Shown piece by piece: positions 8,208 to 16,691 of a stretch of DNA of 64,000 nt. The DNA comes from JBLRWS01 sp047921075 (GTDB lineage: Bacteria; Bacteroidota; Rhodothermia; Balneolales; Balneolaceae). A program made the position numbers and the translations under genes. Positions within the stretch are counted from its first letter, which is position 1. Each line of letters opens with the position of its first letter. The stretch spans positions 45,472 to 109,471 of the forward strand of contig JBLRWS010000001.1 of NCBI GenBank assembly GCA_047921075.1, given 5' to 3'. Below the pieces are notes generated by a model, which had not been told where the DNA came from, did no database searches, and saw only the letters and a list, made by a program, of their open reading frames with translations.

Positions 8208-9302
8208 TTATACGTTAAACCGGAACAGCATTACATCCCCGTCTGCTACCACATACTCTTTCCCTTCTTGTCTCATTTTTCCGGCATCGCGGGCAGCTTT
8301 TTCGGAGCCAAGTGATTGGTAATCATCAAACGCGATGGTCTCTGCACGGATAAAGCCTTTTTCAAAATCGGTGTGAATCACACCGGCCGCTTGTGGTGCC
8401 TTTGTCCCTTTGCGAATGGTCCACGCGCGCACCTCTTTTGGACCGGCCGTAAAATAGGTGATCAGCCCAAGGTTTTTAAACGCAGCCTGAATCAGGCGGT
8501 CGAGACCGGCGTTCTCAACGCCAAGCTCTTCCAGGAAAAGCTCTTTCTCATCCTCCTCAAGCTCTGCAATTTCTGCCTCTATCTTTGCACAAAATGAGAC
8601 GACTTCATCATTATACTCGGCAGCAATGGCCCGAACAGTTTCTACGTGATCATTACCGGTGTTAATATCCTCTTCGGAAACATTACAGGCATACAGAACC
8701 GGCTTTGATGAGAGCAGAAACAGATCACTATAGGCCTGTTTTTCTTCAGTTGACACGGAAAATGTCCGGGCCGTTTGGCCATCTTCCAGATGAGCCCGCA
8801 GGCGTTCCACTACCGCGTGCTGTGCGGTGATTTTTTTATCGCCGGTTTTGGACTGTTTTTTCAGATTTTCTGCCCGTTTTTCGACCGACTCAAGATCTTT
8901 TAAAATCAGCTCATCCTCAATAATGCGAACATCCCGTGCGGGATCTACCGAGCCTTCCACATGGATGATATCGTCATCATCAAAACAGCGCACCACATGT
9001 ACAATCAGATCCACTTCCCGAATATGAGAAAGAAATGCATTCCCCTTTCCTTTGCCTTCGGATGCACCTTTTACCAGTCCGGCAATATCTACAAACTCAA
9101 TGGTTGCTGGTACCACATTTTCAGGCTTTACAAGCTCAGTGAGTGTATCCAGGCGGGTATCGGGCACCGGAACGAGGCCCACATTGGGATCGATGGTGCA
9201 AAACGGAAAGTTAGCCGATTCGGCACCGGCGTTGCTGAGTGCGTTAAACAGTGTGGATTTGCCCACATTTGGCAATCCTACAATTCCACATTTCAAATTC
9301 AT
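8208..9302 (-). CDS. ychF: Redox-regulated ATPase YchF (OLA1 family)
   Basis: Obg-related P-loop nucleotidase that binds ribosomes and prefers ATP. 364 aa. Walker A is GLPNVGKST at residues 9-17; the switch region DIAGLVKGASEGKGKGNAFL is intact; the usual NKxD specificity motif is replaced by NVSEED, as is normal for YchF. The C-terminal TGS domain ends VADGDVMLFRFNV. It is the third gene of a minus-strand set nusB - phosphatase - ychF with only 9 nt separating it from the phosphatase. Confidence 0.97.
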   Translation of the reverse strand: MNLKCGIVGLPNVGKSTLFNALSNAGAESANFPFCTIDPNVGLVPVPDTRLDTLTELVKPENVVPATIEFVDIAGLVKGASEGKGKGNAFLSHIREVDLIVHVVRCFDDDDIIHVEGSVDPARDVRIIEDELILKDLESVEKRAENLKKQSKTGDKKITAQHAVVERLRAHLEDGQTARTFSVSTEEKQAYSDLFLLSSKPVLYACNVSEEDINTGNDHVETVRAIAAEYNDEVVSFCAKIEAEIAELEEDEKELFLEELGVENAGLDRLIQAAFKNLGLITYFTAGPKEVRAWTIRKGTKAPQAAGVIHTDFEKGFIRAETIAFDDYQSLGSEKAARDAGKMRQEGKEYVVADGDVMLFRFNV

Positions 9303-9311
9303 GAAGGTAAC

Positions 9312-9974
9312 CTAATCTAAGGATGGTTGTTGAATAATGGTTCGTTCGGGCAATACAACAGCGGTGAGTGTGCCGTACCCCTCAGAGGAGTAGACGCAAC
9401 CGGTATCGATGCCAATTTTTAAATCGGTAAGCAGCGGTTTTTGCATGGGAGTGTGGCCAAATACAACGGGTTTCTCCCACGCCATATTTTCGGTAGAGAT
9501 GTGATCTCTGCCCCATAAAAAATACTCTTGCGAATCGGGATCGTGAATCGATTCCTCAATGGTTTGGTGCACCGGAGCTCCTGCGTGGGCGAAGAAAAAA
9601 GCAGTCGTATCGTAGTGCAGCTTGGTTGCACGTATAAACCGGATATGCTCGTCGGGAATATCATGAATTGTGGAGCCGGTGCCGTACGATTCAATCGTCG
9701 ACTGCCCGCCGTTCATAAACCAGTGAATAAGATCACCGCTATCGAGAGCGTCGAGCATCATCTGTTCGTGATTCCCTCGTAAAAAAACCGCATCTTTTTC
9801 GGCTCCAAACCCAATCAAATAGTCAATCACCTTGCCTGACTGTACTCCCCGATCGATATAATCACCCAGAAAAACAAAGGTATAATTATTATATATTGAT
9901 AGGGTATCAATCAATGATACCAATGAGTTATAGCATCCGTGAATATCCCCAATGGCAATCAAGCCTTTCGGCAT
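9312..9974 (-). CDS. Metallophosphoesterase, serine/threonine protein phosphatase type
   Basis: 220 aa, cytosolic. The PP1/PP2A-like metal-binding signatures are GDIHGCYNSL, FLGDYIDRG and LRGNHEQM, with a later histidine context in FAHAGAP and VFGHTPMQKP. These bind a two-metal centre and hydrolyse phosphomonoesters, in some relatives diadenosine polyphosphates. The substrate cannot be told from sequence. The start codon overlaps the nusB stop as TAATG (one shared base), so translation is probably coupled. Confidence 0.9.
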   Translation of the reverse strand: MPKGLIAIGDIHGCYNSLVSLIDTLSIYNNYTFVFLGDYIDRGVQSGKVIDYLIGFGAEKDAVFLRGNHEQMMLDALDSGDLIHWFMNGGQSTIESYGTGSTIHDIPDEHIRFIRATKLHYDTTAFFFAHAGAPVHQTIEESIHDPDSQEYFLWGRDHISTENMAWEKPVVFGHTPMQKPLLTDLKIGIDTGCVYSSEGYGTLTAVVLPERTIIQQPSLD

Positions 9975-10438
9975 TACGACCCTCCGGAGTGGTCTATGAG
10001 TCCACGTCCTTTCTTTTCGATGCGGCCGCTTTTAATGAAGTCATTAGCGATGGAATCGAGAATTCCGTTTACAAAGGTGCCACTATTCCGGGTAGAGAAG
10101 AGCTTGGCCAGCTCAATCGCTTCGTTGATGGATACCTTGGTGGGGATGTCGCTAAAGTGAAGCAGTTCGGTGAGTGCAAGCCGTAAAATAAATTTATCAA
10201 TTGTGGCCAGTCTGTCTACTTCCCAGTTTTTGGTGTACCCGGAGATAATCTCATCGTATTCGGCACGATGATCGACGGTTATGAGAAGTAATTTTTCGGC
10301 AAACCGGAGCAGCTCCGTATCACCTGGCAGCTCGGTTTTAAGAATCTCTTTGGTAGCTTCCTGCGTGCTGTTTTTCCCCACCTCTACGGCATAATAGGCT
10401 TTCAGTGCAGCTTGGCGTGCAGCGCGTCGTTGTAGCAT
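9974..10438 (-). CDS. nusB: Transcription antitermination factor NusB
   Basis: All-helical protein of 154 aa that joins NusE(S10)/NusA/NusG in rRNA antitermination. Recognisable from RRAARQAALKAYYAVEV at the N-terminus, WEVDRLATIDKFILRLAL in the middle and the conserved PTKVSINEAIELAKLFST followed by FVNGILDSIA. The length is normal. It is the first gene of the minus-strand nusB-phosphatase-ychF set, and its upstream region is shared with the plus-strand tRNA-Val promoter. Confidence 0.95.
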   Translation of the reverse strand: MLQRRAARQAALKAYYAVEVGKNSTQEATKEILKTELPGDTELLRFAEKLLLITVDHRAEYDEIISGYTKNWEVDRLATIDKFILRLALTELLHFSDIPTKVSINEAIELAKLFSTRNSGTFVNGILDSIANDFIKSGRIEKKGRGLIDHSGGS

Positions 10439-10521
10439 GTAAATCGTTAATCAAAAATTTTGGCAATTCTTAAAATACGACTCCTCACTGAGAGCTGAAA
10501 GCAGGAATCACAAGCTTCGCA

Positions 10522-10553
10522 TTGCATTTCAAACCGACAGAGTGGTATATTTG
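10522..10553 (+). promoter_or_regulatory. Bacteroidota-type promoter of the tRNA-Val gene
   Basis: TTG at 10522-10524, a 21-nt spacer, and TATATTTG at 10546-10553, an exact match to the TAnnTTTG -7 box. The predicted start falls at about 10560-10561, where the mature tRNA begins. The match to the Bacteroidota consensus also supports the taxonomic reading. Confidence 0.7.
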
Positions 10554-10560
10554 GCATCCG

Positions 10561-10634
10561 GGGTTTATAGCTCAGTTGGTTAGAGCGCCACGTTGACATC
10601 GTGGAGGTCGGCAGTTCGAATCTGCCTAAACCCA
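10561..10634 (+). tRNA. tRNA-Val(GAC)
   Basis: A full cloverleaf folds by eye. The acceptor GGGTTTA (10561-10567) pairs with TAAACCC (10627-10633), discriminator A at 10634. The anticodon stem is CCACG/CGTGG with loop TTGACAT, anticodon GAC at 10595-10597. The T-arm is GGCAG-TTCGAAT-CTGCC. CCA is not encoded. It reads GUC (and GUU) valine codons. It lies between nusB and the histidine kinase gene, whose stop is only 5 nt away on the other strand. No integrase or att duplication is seen. Confidence 0.96.
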
Positions 10635-10639
10635 CACTA

Positions 10640-13207
10640 CTATTCCTGAAGGGGGAACACAACTTCAAAATGTGTGCCCGTCTCCCCTGTTTCTACCTTC
10701 AACTCCCCTTCGATCTGCCTGCTCAGGATTTTAATAAGCGTTACACCCAGTGAATTGGTTTCAAGCTCATCAAAAGGAGCCGGCAACCCGATACCGTTGT
10801 CGGAAATTCGTAAAATGACCTGATGATCCTTAACGACAAGAGAGATACGAATTAGGGGGTCATCAACCCCTTTAAAAGCATGTTTAAATGCATTTGTAAT
10901 AATCTCGTTGGTGATAAGTGCACACGGAACGGCATCGGTAAGCGGTATAGGGACCGGTTCCGAATCGATCTGAATCGTTACATTCTGCGAGTTATCCCGA
11001 TATAATTGTTGAATTCCGGCAATAACATCTTCGAGATATTGTTCAAAATCGACTTGTGAAAGGTTTTCATTCTGGTAGATTTTTTCGTGAATGATGGCCA
11101 TGGAGGTAATGCGCATCTGACTGTCTCGCAGGGCGCTAACCGCCTCTTCACTTTTCAGGTGTTGAGTTTGAAGCTCCAATAAACCGGTAATGACCGCCAG
11201 ATTATTTTTCACGCGGTGATGAATCTCGGAAAGCAGAACCTCCTTCTCCTGAAGTGAATTACGAACTTTCGTTTCGGCTTCAATTCGTTTCGTGATATCG
11301 GTATAAATGCCAAAAATGGCGATGGTACGATTTTCGAGATAGACCGGCGTTCCGTGCACAAGCACATCAATCAGCTTGCCGGAGCGCGTTTTGCGTTGCG
11401 TTTGCTTACTGAAAGATTCGCTTTTCTCGGAAAGCTTCAGGGCTTCCATCATCTTATCTTTGGGAGCGATCAGCGAATCGAGATGCAGCCCTTTGATCTC
11501 GGCCTCCGAATAACCGAACAGGTTGGTAAACGATTCATTAATCATCATCACATCACCATGTTCATCAAGTACGGTAATGGCCAGTGGCGAATTTTGAAAT
11601 AACTGGCGAAACAGCTCTTCACTTTTACGCAGATTCATCTCTTTTTCGTACTGATCAGAGACATCACGGCCGGTGGCAATTACCACATCTTTGCCAAAAT
11701 AACGGCCCGGCCCTAATTTTAACTGCTTTGGAAATACTTCGCCGTTGGCACGCTGCCCCCACCACATAAACTCGATATGTTCGCCGTTCATGGCCCTGGA
11801 AATTAACCGGGTGGTTTCTTCAAGATCTACCTTACCGGGTGCACCTGTAAATTCGGGTGATTTGCCGATGAATGATGATTTCGGGTATCCATACATCTTT
11901 TCCGCACCGTAATTCACTTCAATAAACGTGTGAGACTCATCCAATATATAAATGGAGTCATCAATAGAATCGAAGAGCGTGCGATAGCTATCCACCGCCT
12001 CCTGTATTCGATTTTTGGCCCGTACTTCCGACGTTTGATCGATTATGACCCCGATCACCGCCCTCTTGCCATTGAGCTCAATTGTGGAGCCGTACGTTTT
12101 TATATGTAGCAAATCGCCCCGTTTGGTGACCATTTTTAACATCAGATCAAAAGAACGGAGCTTGCCCTCACTCCACATCTCGAGAGTTCGCTGATATTTG
12201 GTATGATCTTCGGGATGTAGCAATTCAACAGGATTGATCTCATGGAGCAATTCCTGTTCGCTATAACCGGTTAGTTCCTGCAACCGAGGATTGACGTAGT
12301 TTATCGAATAATTCTGGAGCAGATAAATGCCCACGTAAGAAGATTCGGCAATAACCCGAAACCTCATTTCGGAGTATTTGAGCAGGTTCTGCTTTCGCTT
12401 CTCTTCCGTGATATCCTGCACAACCGACTGAACACCTATAAGTTCGTGGTTGGCGTTGTAGGTAAGGGCGTTGTGCCAGCGGCAGTAGATAACGTTGTTA
12501 CCGGGAATGGTATGCGGCGATTCTACTTCAAAATAGACATCGCCGCTTTCAAGCACGCTGTCGAACAGCTTTGTAGCCTCTGCCGCACTATTGGTCGATA
12601 AAAAATTAAGGTCGAAAAGGTTTTTACCGATCACCTTGTGCCGTTCCAGCCGGAAGATTTGTTCGGCCCGGGGCGACCAGTCAACGACGTTAAAATCGGC
12701 ATCCCACTCTACAAAGCCAATGGGGATATGCACATCAATCGGATTGATACGAGGCAGTGAGTGGCGCACAAACGGACTGGCTTCCAGCTCGCGGTGAACC
12801 TGATGAATAATGGCCAGTTTAACGGTCCGTCCCCTATAGGTAAATCTCTTGGTTGAAATTTGCACCGGAAAAGTGCGGCCCGCTTTGGTCTGATGGAGCC
12901 ATAACTCGTAGGCGGGATGGGTAACCGATTCAGGCACATCGTACGTGGTTTGATGCAGGCGTTTACCCAAATCGGTAATTTTTAATTTGGCCAGCTCATC
13001 GGCAGTATACCCGTACAGCTCTTCTGCGGCCGGATTACTATCCAAAATTACCCGCGAATGAGCATCATACAGAAGCATGCACTCATCCGTAAAAAAAGAG
13101 AAATCCGTTGTATTGTTGCGAGACACAGTAAAATGATAGGTTAAGCTCCTCAAAACAGCATGCTGCAATGAACGTAACAATAAAATGATTGTAACTCTAA
13201 CGGGCAA
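10640..13207 (-). CDS. Multi-PAS sensor histidine kinase (HisKA_2 type)
   Basis: 855 aa from the longest start; a GTG at 13126 (VSRNNTTDFSFF) is an equally plausible start that removes a basic-hydrophobic leader. About five PAS domains follow one another (roughly 35-140, 155-270, 280-400, 405-520, 530-645). Next come the phosphoacceptor block EIHHRVKNNLAVITGL (His663/664), typical of HisKA_2 kinases, and a HATPase domain with N-box NEIITNAFKHAF (about 767-778) and G-box DNGIGLP (about 803). No clear transmembrane segment or receiver domain is present, so it is a cytosolic sensor, and no response regulator is adjacent. The ligand is unknown. Confidence 0.92.
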   Translation of the reverse strand: MPVRVTIILLLRSLQHAVLRSLTYHFTVSRNNTTDFSFFTDECMLLYDAHSRVILDSNPAAEELYGYTADELAKLKITDLGKRLHQTTYDVPESVTHPAYELWLHQTKAGRTFPVQISTKRFTYRGRTVKLAIIHQVHRELEASPFVRHSLPRINPIDVHIPIGFVEWDADFNVVDWSPRAEQIFRLERHKVIGKNLFDLNFLSTNSAAEATKLFDSVLESGDVYFEVESPHTIPGNNVIYCRWHNALTYNANHELIGVQSVVQDITEEKRKQNLLKYSEMRFRVIAESSYVGIYLLQNYSINYVNPRLQELTGYSEQELLHEINPVELLHPEDHTKYQRTLEMWSEGKLRSFDLMLKMVTKRGDLLHIKTYGSTIELNGKRAVIGVIIDQTSEVRAKNRIQEAVDSYRTLFDSIDDSIYILDESHTFIEVNYGAEKMYGYPKSSFIGKSPEFTGAPGKVDLEETTRLISRAMNGEHIEFMWWGQRANGEVFPKQLKLGPGRYFGKDVVIATGRDVSDQYEKEMNLRKSEELFRQLFQNSPLAITVLDEHGDVMMINESFTNLFGYSEAEIKGLHLDSLIAPKDKMMEALKLSEKSESFSKQTQRKTRSGKLIDVLVHGTPVYLENRTIAIFGIYTDITKRIEAETKVRNSLQEKEVLLSEIHHRVKNNLAVITGLLELQTQHLKSEEAVSALRDSQMRITSMAIIHEKIYQNENLSQVDFEQYLEDVIAGIQQLYRDNSQNVTIQIDSEPVPIPLTDAVPCALITNEIITNAFKHAFKGVDDPLIRISLVVKDHQVILRISDNGIGLPAPFDELETNSLGVTLIKILSRQIEGELKVETGETGTHFEVVFPLQE

Positions 13208-13409
13208 CTGTCATTATAACAAATCGGCATTGACAAATCCGCCGGGGGGAACCGTTAATTTTCAGGTTTTAAAGAGCCGCGATGTTTTTGTATTTTTAAA
13301 GCTTCAAATAGTTTCGCGTACGTTGTATTGAATGGCGGGCATGTTCCGCAAGATTTTCATCGTACGAATAATAATCATCAACCTACAGACTGCAGCGATA
13401 CACACTAAC

Positions 13410-15359
13410 ATGCCGGAAAAAACCATTACGCTCACCTTACCTGATGGCGCAAAGAAGGAATTTGAATCACCGGTAACCGGCCTGGACATCGCCAAGAGTA
13501 TTTCGGAGGGATTGGCTCGCAACGCTTACAGCATTACGCATAACAAAGAAATTCTGGACCTCGATCGCCCGATTGAATCGGATGGCACCATTGCCATCAA
13601 CACCTGGGATAGCGAAGACGGAAAGTTTACCTTCTGGCACTCTTCTGCTCACCTACTGGCTGAAGCCATTCAGGCGCTCTACCCGGAGGCGAAGTTTGGT
13701 ATCGGCCCGCCCATTGAGAACGGATTTTATTACGACATCGATTTTGGCGATGAGCATTTCGGCTCGGAACAGCTGGCCGATGTGGAAAAGAAAATGAAAG
13801 AGCTGGCTCGGGAAAAGAAGGAGTTTGTACGCTCTGAAATTTCCAAAGAGAAAGCGCTGGAGCACTACAAAGCCGTAGGAAACGAATACAAAGTGGATCT
13901 GATTGATGATCTGGAAGACGGCACCATCACTTTTTACAAACAAGGGAATTTCACCGACTTGTGCCGGGGGCCGCACGTGCCCCATACCGGCGTGATCAAA
14001 GCGGTAAAGCTGACAAGCCTGGCCGGTGCCTATTGGCGAGGAGATAACGAGAGTAAGCAGCTCACTCGGATCTACGGGATCAGCTTTCCTAAGCAGAAGC
14101 TGCTGGATGAGTATCTGGAGCAGCTTGAAGAGGCGAAAAAGCGCGATCACAAAAAGCTGGGCAAAGAGCTGGGCATTTATATGATGGATCCGCAGGTAGG
14201 CCCCGGCCTGCCCCTTTGGCTGCCCAATGGTACGATCATCCGCCGCACGCTGGAGGCGTTTCTCCGCCATGAACAGAAACGACGCGGCTATCAGGAGGTC
14301 ATTACACCTCATATTGCCAACGTCGATCTGTACCGGCAGTCGGGGCATTATCCGTACTATAAAGAGTCACAGTTTAACCCGATGGATGTGGACGATCAGC
14401 AGTATATGCTGAAGCCGATGAACTGCCCGCATCACCATAAAATTTACGCATCAGACCTGCGCAGCTATCGCGACCTTCCGCTGCGGCTTGCTGAGTTTGG
14501 CTCGGTATATCGATATGAACAGTCCGGTGAATTGAACGGACTTTCGCGTGTGCGTGGATTCACACAAGACGATGCGCATATTTACTGCACGCACGATCAA
14601 CTGAAGCAGGAGATCAAAAACACGATTGAGCTTACCCAGCATGTGTTTTCAACGTTTGGAATGCCGGTGGATATCCGCCTCTCCTATCGCGATGACAATG
14701 AGAAGAAATTTGGCGGCAACAGTGAATATTGGGATCGTGCGCAATCCGAAATTAAAGAAGTGGCCGATGAAATGGGCCTCGTATACACCATTGCCGAAGG
14801 CGAAGCGAGTTTTTACGGACCGAAAATCGATTTTATAATCAAAGACGCTATTGGCCGCCGCTGGCAGCTTGGCACCGTACAGGTCGATTATGTAATGCCG
14901 GAACGGTTTGATCTGGAATATGTGGGCAGCGACAATGCGCGCCATCGTCCGGTCATTATCCATCGCGCACCCTTTGGATCAATGGAGCGCTTTGTGAGCA
15001 TTTTGATAGAACATTTTGCCGGTGATTTCCCGCTGTGGCTGGCTCCTGTTCAGGCCAAGATTTGCACCATTTCCGACGATCAGATTCCATATGCAAAACA
15101 AGTTCGGGAAGCGCTGGAGGAACTCGATATTCGCGCAGAGCTGGATGAGAGAAGCATTAAAGTTGGCCCAAAAATACGCGATGCTGAGGAGCGAAAAATT
15201 CCTTATATGCTTATTTTGGGAAGCCAGGAAGAAGCCGATGAAACCGTTTCGGTGCGCCGCCACAAGCAAGGCGACATTGGAACGTTTTCTTTAACAGAAT
15301 TTTTAAATACTATCCATAAGGAAGTGCAGGACAGAGCACTACCTCCCAACCACAAATAA
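13410..15359 (+). CDS. thrS: Threonyl-tRNA synthetase
   Basis: Class II synthetase charging tRNA-Thr. 649 aa from the ATG at 13410, chosen because MPEKTITLTLPDGAKKEF starts the TGS domain; an in-frame ATG at 13332 would add 26 non-conserved residues. The order is TGS domain, editing domain (HSSAHLLAEAI, then TDLCRGPHVP), catalytic core (LKPMNCPHHHKIY with zinc ligands, RVRGFTQDDAHIYC) and the anticodon-binding domain near the C-terminus. It heads the conserved thrS-infC-rpmI-rplT-pheST block. infC continues in the same reading frame directly after the thrS stop. Confidence 0.97.
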   Translation: MPEKTITLTLPDGAKKEFESPVTGLDIAKSISEGLARNAYSITHNKEILDLDRPIESDGTIAINTWDSEDGKFTFWHSSAHLLAEAIQALYPEAKFGIGPPIENGFYYDIDFGDEHFGSEQLADVEKKMKELAREKKEFVRSEISKEKALEHYKAVGNEYKVDLIDDLEDGTITFYKQGNFTDLCRGPHVPHTGVIKAVKLTSLAGAYWRGDNESKQLTRIYGISFPKQKLLDEYLEQLEEAKKRDHKKLGKELGIYMMDPQVGPGLPLWLPNGTIIRRTLEAFLRHEQKRRGYQEVITPHIANVDLYRQSGHYPYYKESQFNPMDVDDQQYMLKPMNCPHHHKIYASDLRSYRDLPLRLAEFGSVYRYEQSGELNGLSRVRGFTQDDAHIYCTHDQLKQEIKNTIELTQHVFSTFGMPVDIRLSYRDDNEKKFGGNSEYWDRAQSEIKEVADEMGLVYTIAEGEASFYGPKIDFIIKDAIGRRWQLGTVQVDYVMPERFDLEYVGSDNARHRPVIIHRAPFGSMERFVSILIEHFAGDFPLWLAPVQAKICTISDDQIPYAKQVREALEELDIRAELDERSIKVGPKIRDAEERKIPYMLILGSQEEADETVSVRRHKQGDIGTFSLTEFLNTIHKEVQDRALPPNHK

Positions 15360-15365
15360 ACCAAC

Positions 15366-15380
15366 GAGGTACTACGTATC
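15366..15380 (+). promoter_or_regulatory. Ribosome binding site and AUC start of infC
   Basis: GAGGT at 15366-15370 is followed after 7 nt by ATC at 15378-15380, giving (M)ARRQQHRRRSR. No ATG, GTG or TTG occurs between the thrS stop and the conserved N-terminal region. Rare AUU/AUC starts in infC are a known autoregulatory device: IF3 rejects its own initiation codon. Confidence 0.7.
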
Positions 15381-15926
15381 GCAAGACGACAACAACATAG
15401 ACGGAGATCGCGAAACGACGACCGTCCGAACATCAACGGAGAAATTCGCGCTCAAAAAGTGCGTTTGATCCGGCCCGACGAACAACACGAAGTTGTGAAC
15501 ATTGAACGTGCCATGGAAGTGGCCGAACAGTTTGGCCTTGATCTTGTAGAAGTTGCTCCGGATGCCAACCCGCCGGTGTGTAAAATCATCGACTTTGGCA
15601 AATACATGTACGAAAAGAAAAAGAAGGAGAAAGAGGCCAAAAAGAAACAGCATACCATTCAGGTAAAGGAGCTGCGTTTTCGCCCTCAAACTGACGATCA
15701 CGATTTGGAGTTTAAAACCCGACATGCTCGTGGATTTCTGGAAGATGGTGATAAGGTAAAAGCCACCGTTCAGTTTCGGGGACGAGATATGCTCTACACC
15801 GATCAAGGCAAAGAGTTGCTGCTGAACCTGGCGGAAGAACTCAGTGATATCAGCAAAGTGGAAACGCCGCCATCGATGGAAGGCCGCCGTATGAACATGG
15901 TACTGGCCCCATTCAAGAGCCAATAG
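15378..15926 (+). CDS. infC: Translation initiation factor IF-3
   Basis: Binds the 30S subunit and discriminates against non-canonical start codons. 182 aa from the proposed ATC start at 15378, close to the usual size; the first conventional start (GTG at 15459) would cut off the conserved INGEIRAQKVRLI strand. The IF3-N domain includes LIRPDEQHEVVNIERAMEVA and DANPPVCKIIDFGKYMYE; the lysine-rich linker and IF3-C (IQVKELRFRP, KVKATVQFRGRDM, MEGRRMNMVLAP) follow. Because IF3 disfavours AUC, the start codon implies negative autoregulation. The frame is open back to the thrS stop, so the exact start rests on the GAGGT spacing and the MARR-type N-terminus seen in relatives. Confidence 0.93.
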   Translation: MARRQQHRRRSRNDDRPNINGEIRAQKVRLIRPDEQHEVVNIERAMEVAEQFGLDLVEVAPDANPPVCKIIDFGKYMYEKKKKEKEAKKKQHTIQVKELRFRPQTDDHDLEFKTRHARGFLEDGDKVKATVQFRGRDMLYTDQGKELLLNLAEELSDISKVETPPSMEGRRMNMVLAPFKSQ

Positions 15927-15929
15927 CTC

Positions 15930-15959
15930 TTTTATTGAAGTTTTAAAACACGTATATTG
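15930..15959 (+). promoter_or_regulatory. Possible Bacteroidota-type promoter for rpmI-rplT
   Basis: TTTA at 15930-15933 lies 19 nt before TATATTG at 15953-15959, close to the TTTG-N19-21-TAnnTTTG pattern. It would give a leader of about 30 nt before rpmI. A palindrome GTTTTAAAAC sits in the spacer. The -33 element is imperfect. Confidence 0.3.
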
Positions 15960-15996
15960 CGAGTCTTAACTAATTTAGGACATAAATTCTTTTACA

Positions 15997-16197
15997 ATGC
16001 CTAAAATGAAATCTAATAGTGGTGCGAAAAAGCGCTTTAAATTTACCGGATCCGGTAAAATTAAACGTAAAAAAGCGTTTAAACGCCACATTCTTACAAA
16101 AAAGAGTGCCAACCGCAAACGGGATCTTGGAAAGTCGACGCTGGTAGACAAAGCTGACGAACAATCCGTACGAGACCTGCTGCCATACGGCAACTAA
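15997..16197 (+). CDS. rpmI: 50S ribosomal protein L35
   Basis: Small basic protein of the large subunit, 66 aa. It starts MPKMKSNSGAKKRFKFTGSG and continues with KRKKAFKRHILTKKSANRKR, the L35 signature. The order infC-rpmI-rplT is conserved across bacteria, where L20 often represses the operon; the leader here was not resolved for an L20 site. Confidence 0.97.
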   Translation: MPKMKSNSGAKKRFKFTGSGKIKRKKAFKRHILTKKSANRKRDLGKSTLVDKADEQSVRDLLPYGN

Positions 16198-16229
16198 ATT
16201 CAATGTTAACCAACTAAACGTATACAAAA

Positions 16230-16577
16230 ATGCCACGTTCACGAAACTTAGTGGCTTCCCGTCGCCGTCGCAAGCGTATTATCAACCAAGCGAAAGGTTA
16301 CTGGGGCAGACGTAAAAACGTTTATACCGTTGCTAAAAATGCTGTCGAGAAAGGACTTCTCTATCAGTATCGGGATCGCAAAAATAGAAAGCGAGCATTC
16401 CGAAGGCTATGGATTACACGTATCAACGCTGCCGCACGGCTGAATGGAACCACCTACGGAAAACTAATCCATGGACTCAAAGAAAACGGTATTGAATTGA
16501 ACCGAAAAATGCTGGCCGATCTCGCTGTGCGTGATCCCGAAGCATTCTCAGCCATTGTAAAAGAAGCTGTGAAGTAA
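16230..16577 (+). CDS. rplT: 50S ribosomal protein L20
   Basis: 115 aa, a primary 23S rRNA-binding assembly protein. The N-terminus MPRSRNLVASRRRRKRIINQ and the GYWGRRKNVYTVAKNAVEKG segment are diagnostic. It follows rpmI by 32 nt and is followed by a strong intrinsic terminator, so the ribosomal part of the block ends here. Confidence 0.97.
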   Translation: MPRSRNLVASRRRRKRIINQAKGYWGRRKNVYTVAKNAVEKGLLYQYRDRKNRKRAFRRLWITRINAAARLNGTTYGKLIHGLKENGIELNRKMLADLAVRDPEAFSAIVKEAVK

Positions 16578-16596
16578 GTCGATCTTACCTTTGTAT

Positions 16597-16637
16597 AAAC
16601 CGGCAAATCTGCACTCAGATCTGCCGGTTTTTTTTTA
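16597..16637 (+). terminator. Rho-independent terminator after rplT
   Basis: AAACCGGCA pairs with TGCCGGTTT around an inner imperfect stem (ATCTG/CAGAT), followed by a run of T. It separates infC-rpmI-rplT from pheST; no Phe-rich leader peptide was seen that would make it an attenuator. Confidence 0.85.
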
Positions 16638-16691
16638 TCATACACCTTCAAAAAAACTGCATCGAAATTCCCAACCGGCTACACCTGCGTC

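Noticed and set aside
10561..10634. tRNA-Val as an integration site
   Set aside because: No integrase, duplicated tRNA 3' end or foreign-looking block lies on either side.
16578..16691. Phe attenuator before pheST
   Set aside because: A terminator is present, but no short open frame rich in Phe codons and no alternative antiterminator pairing could be found.
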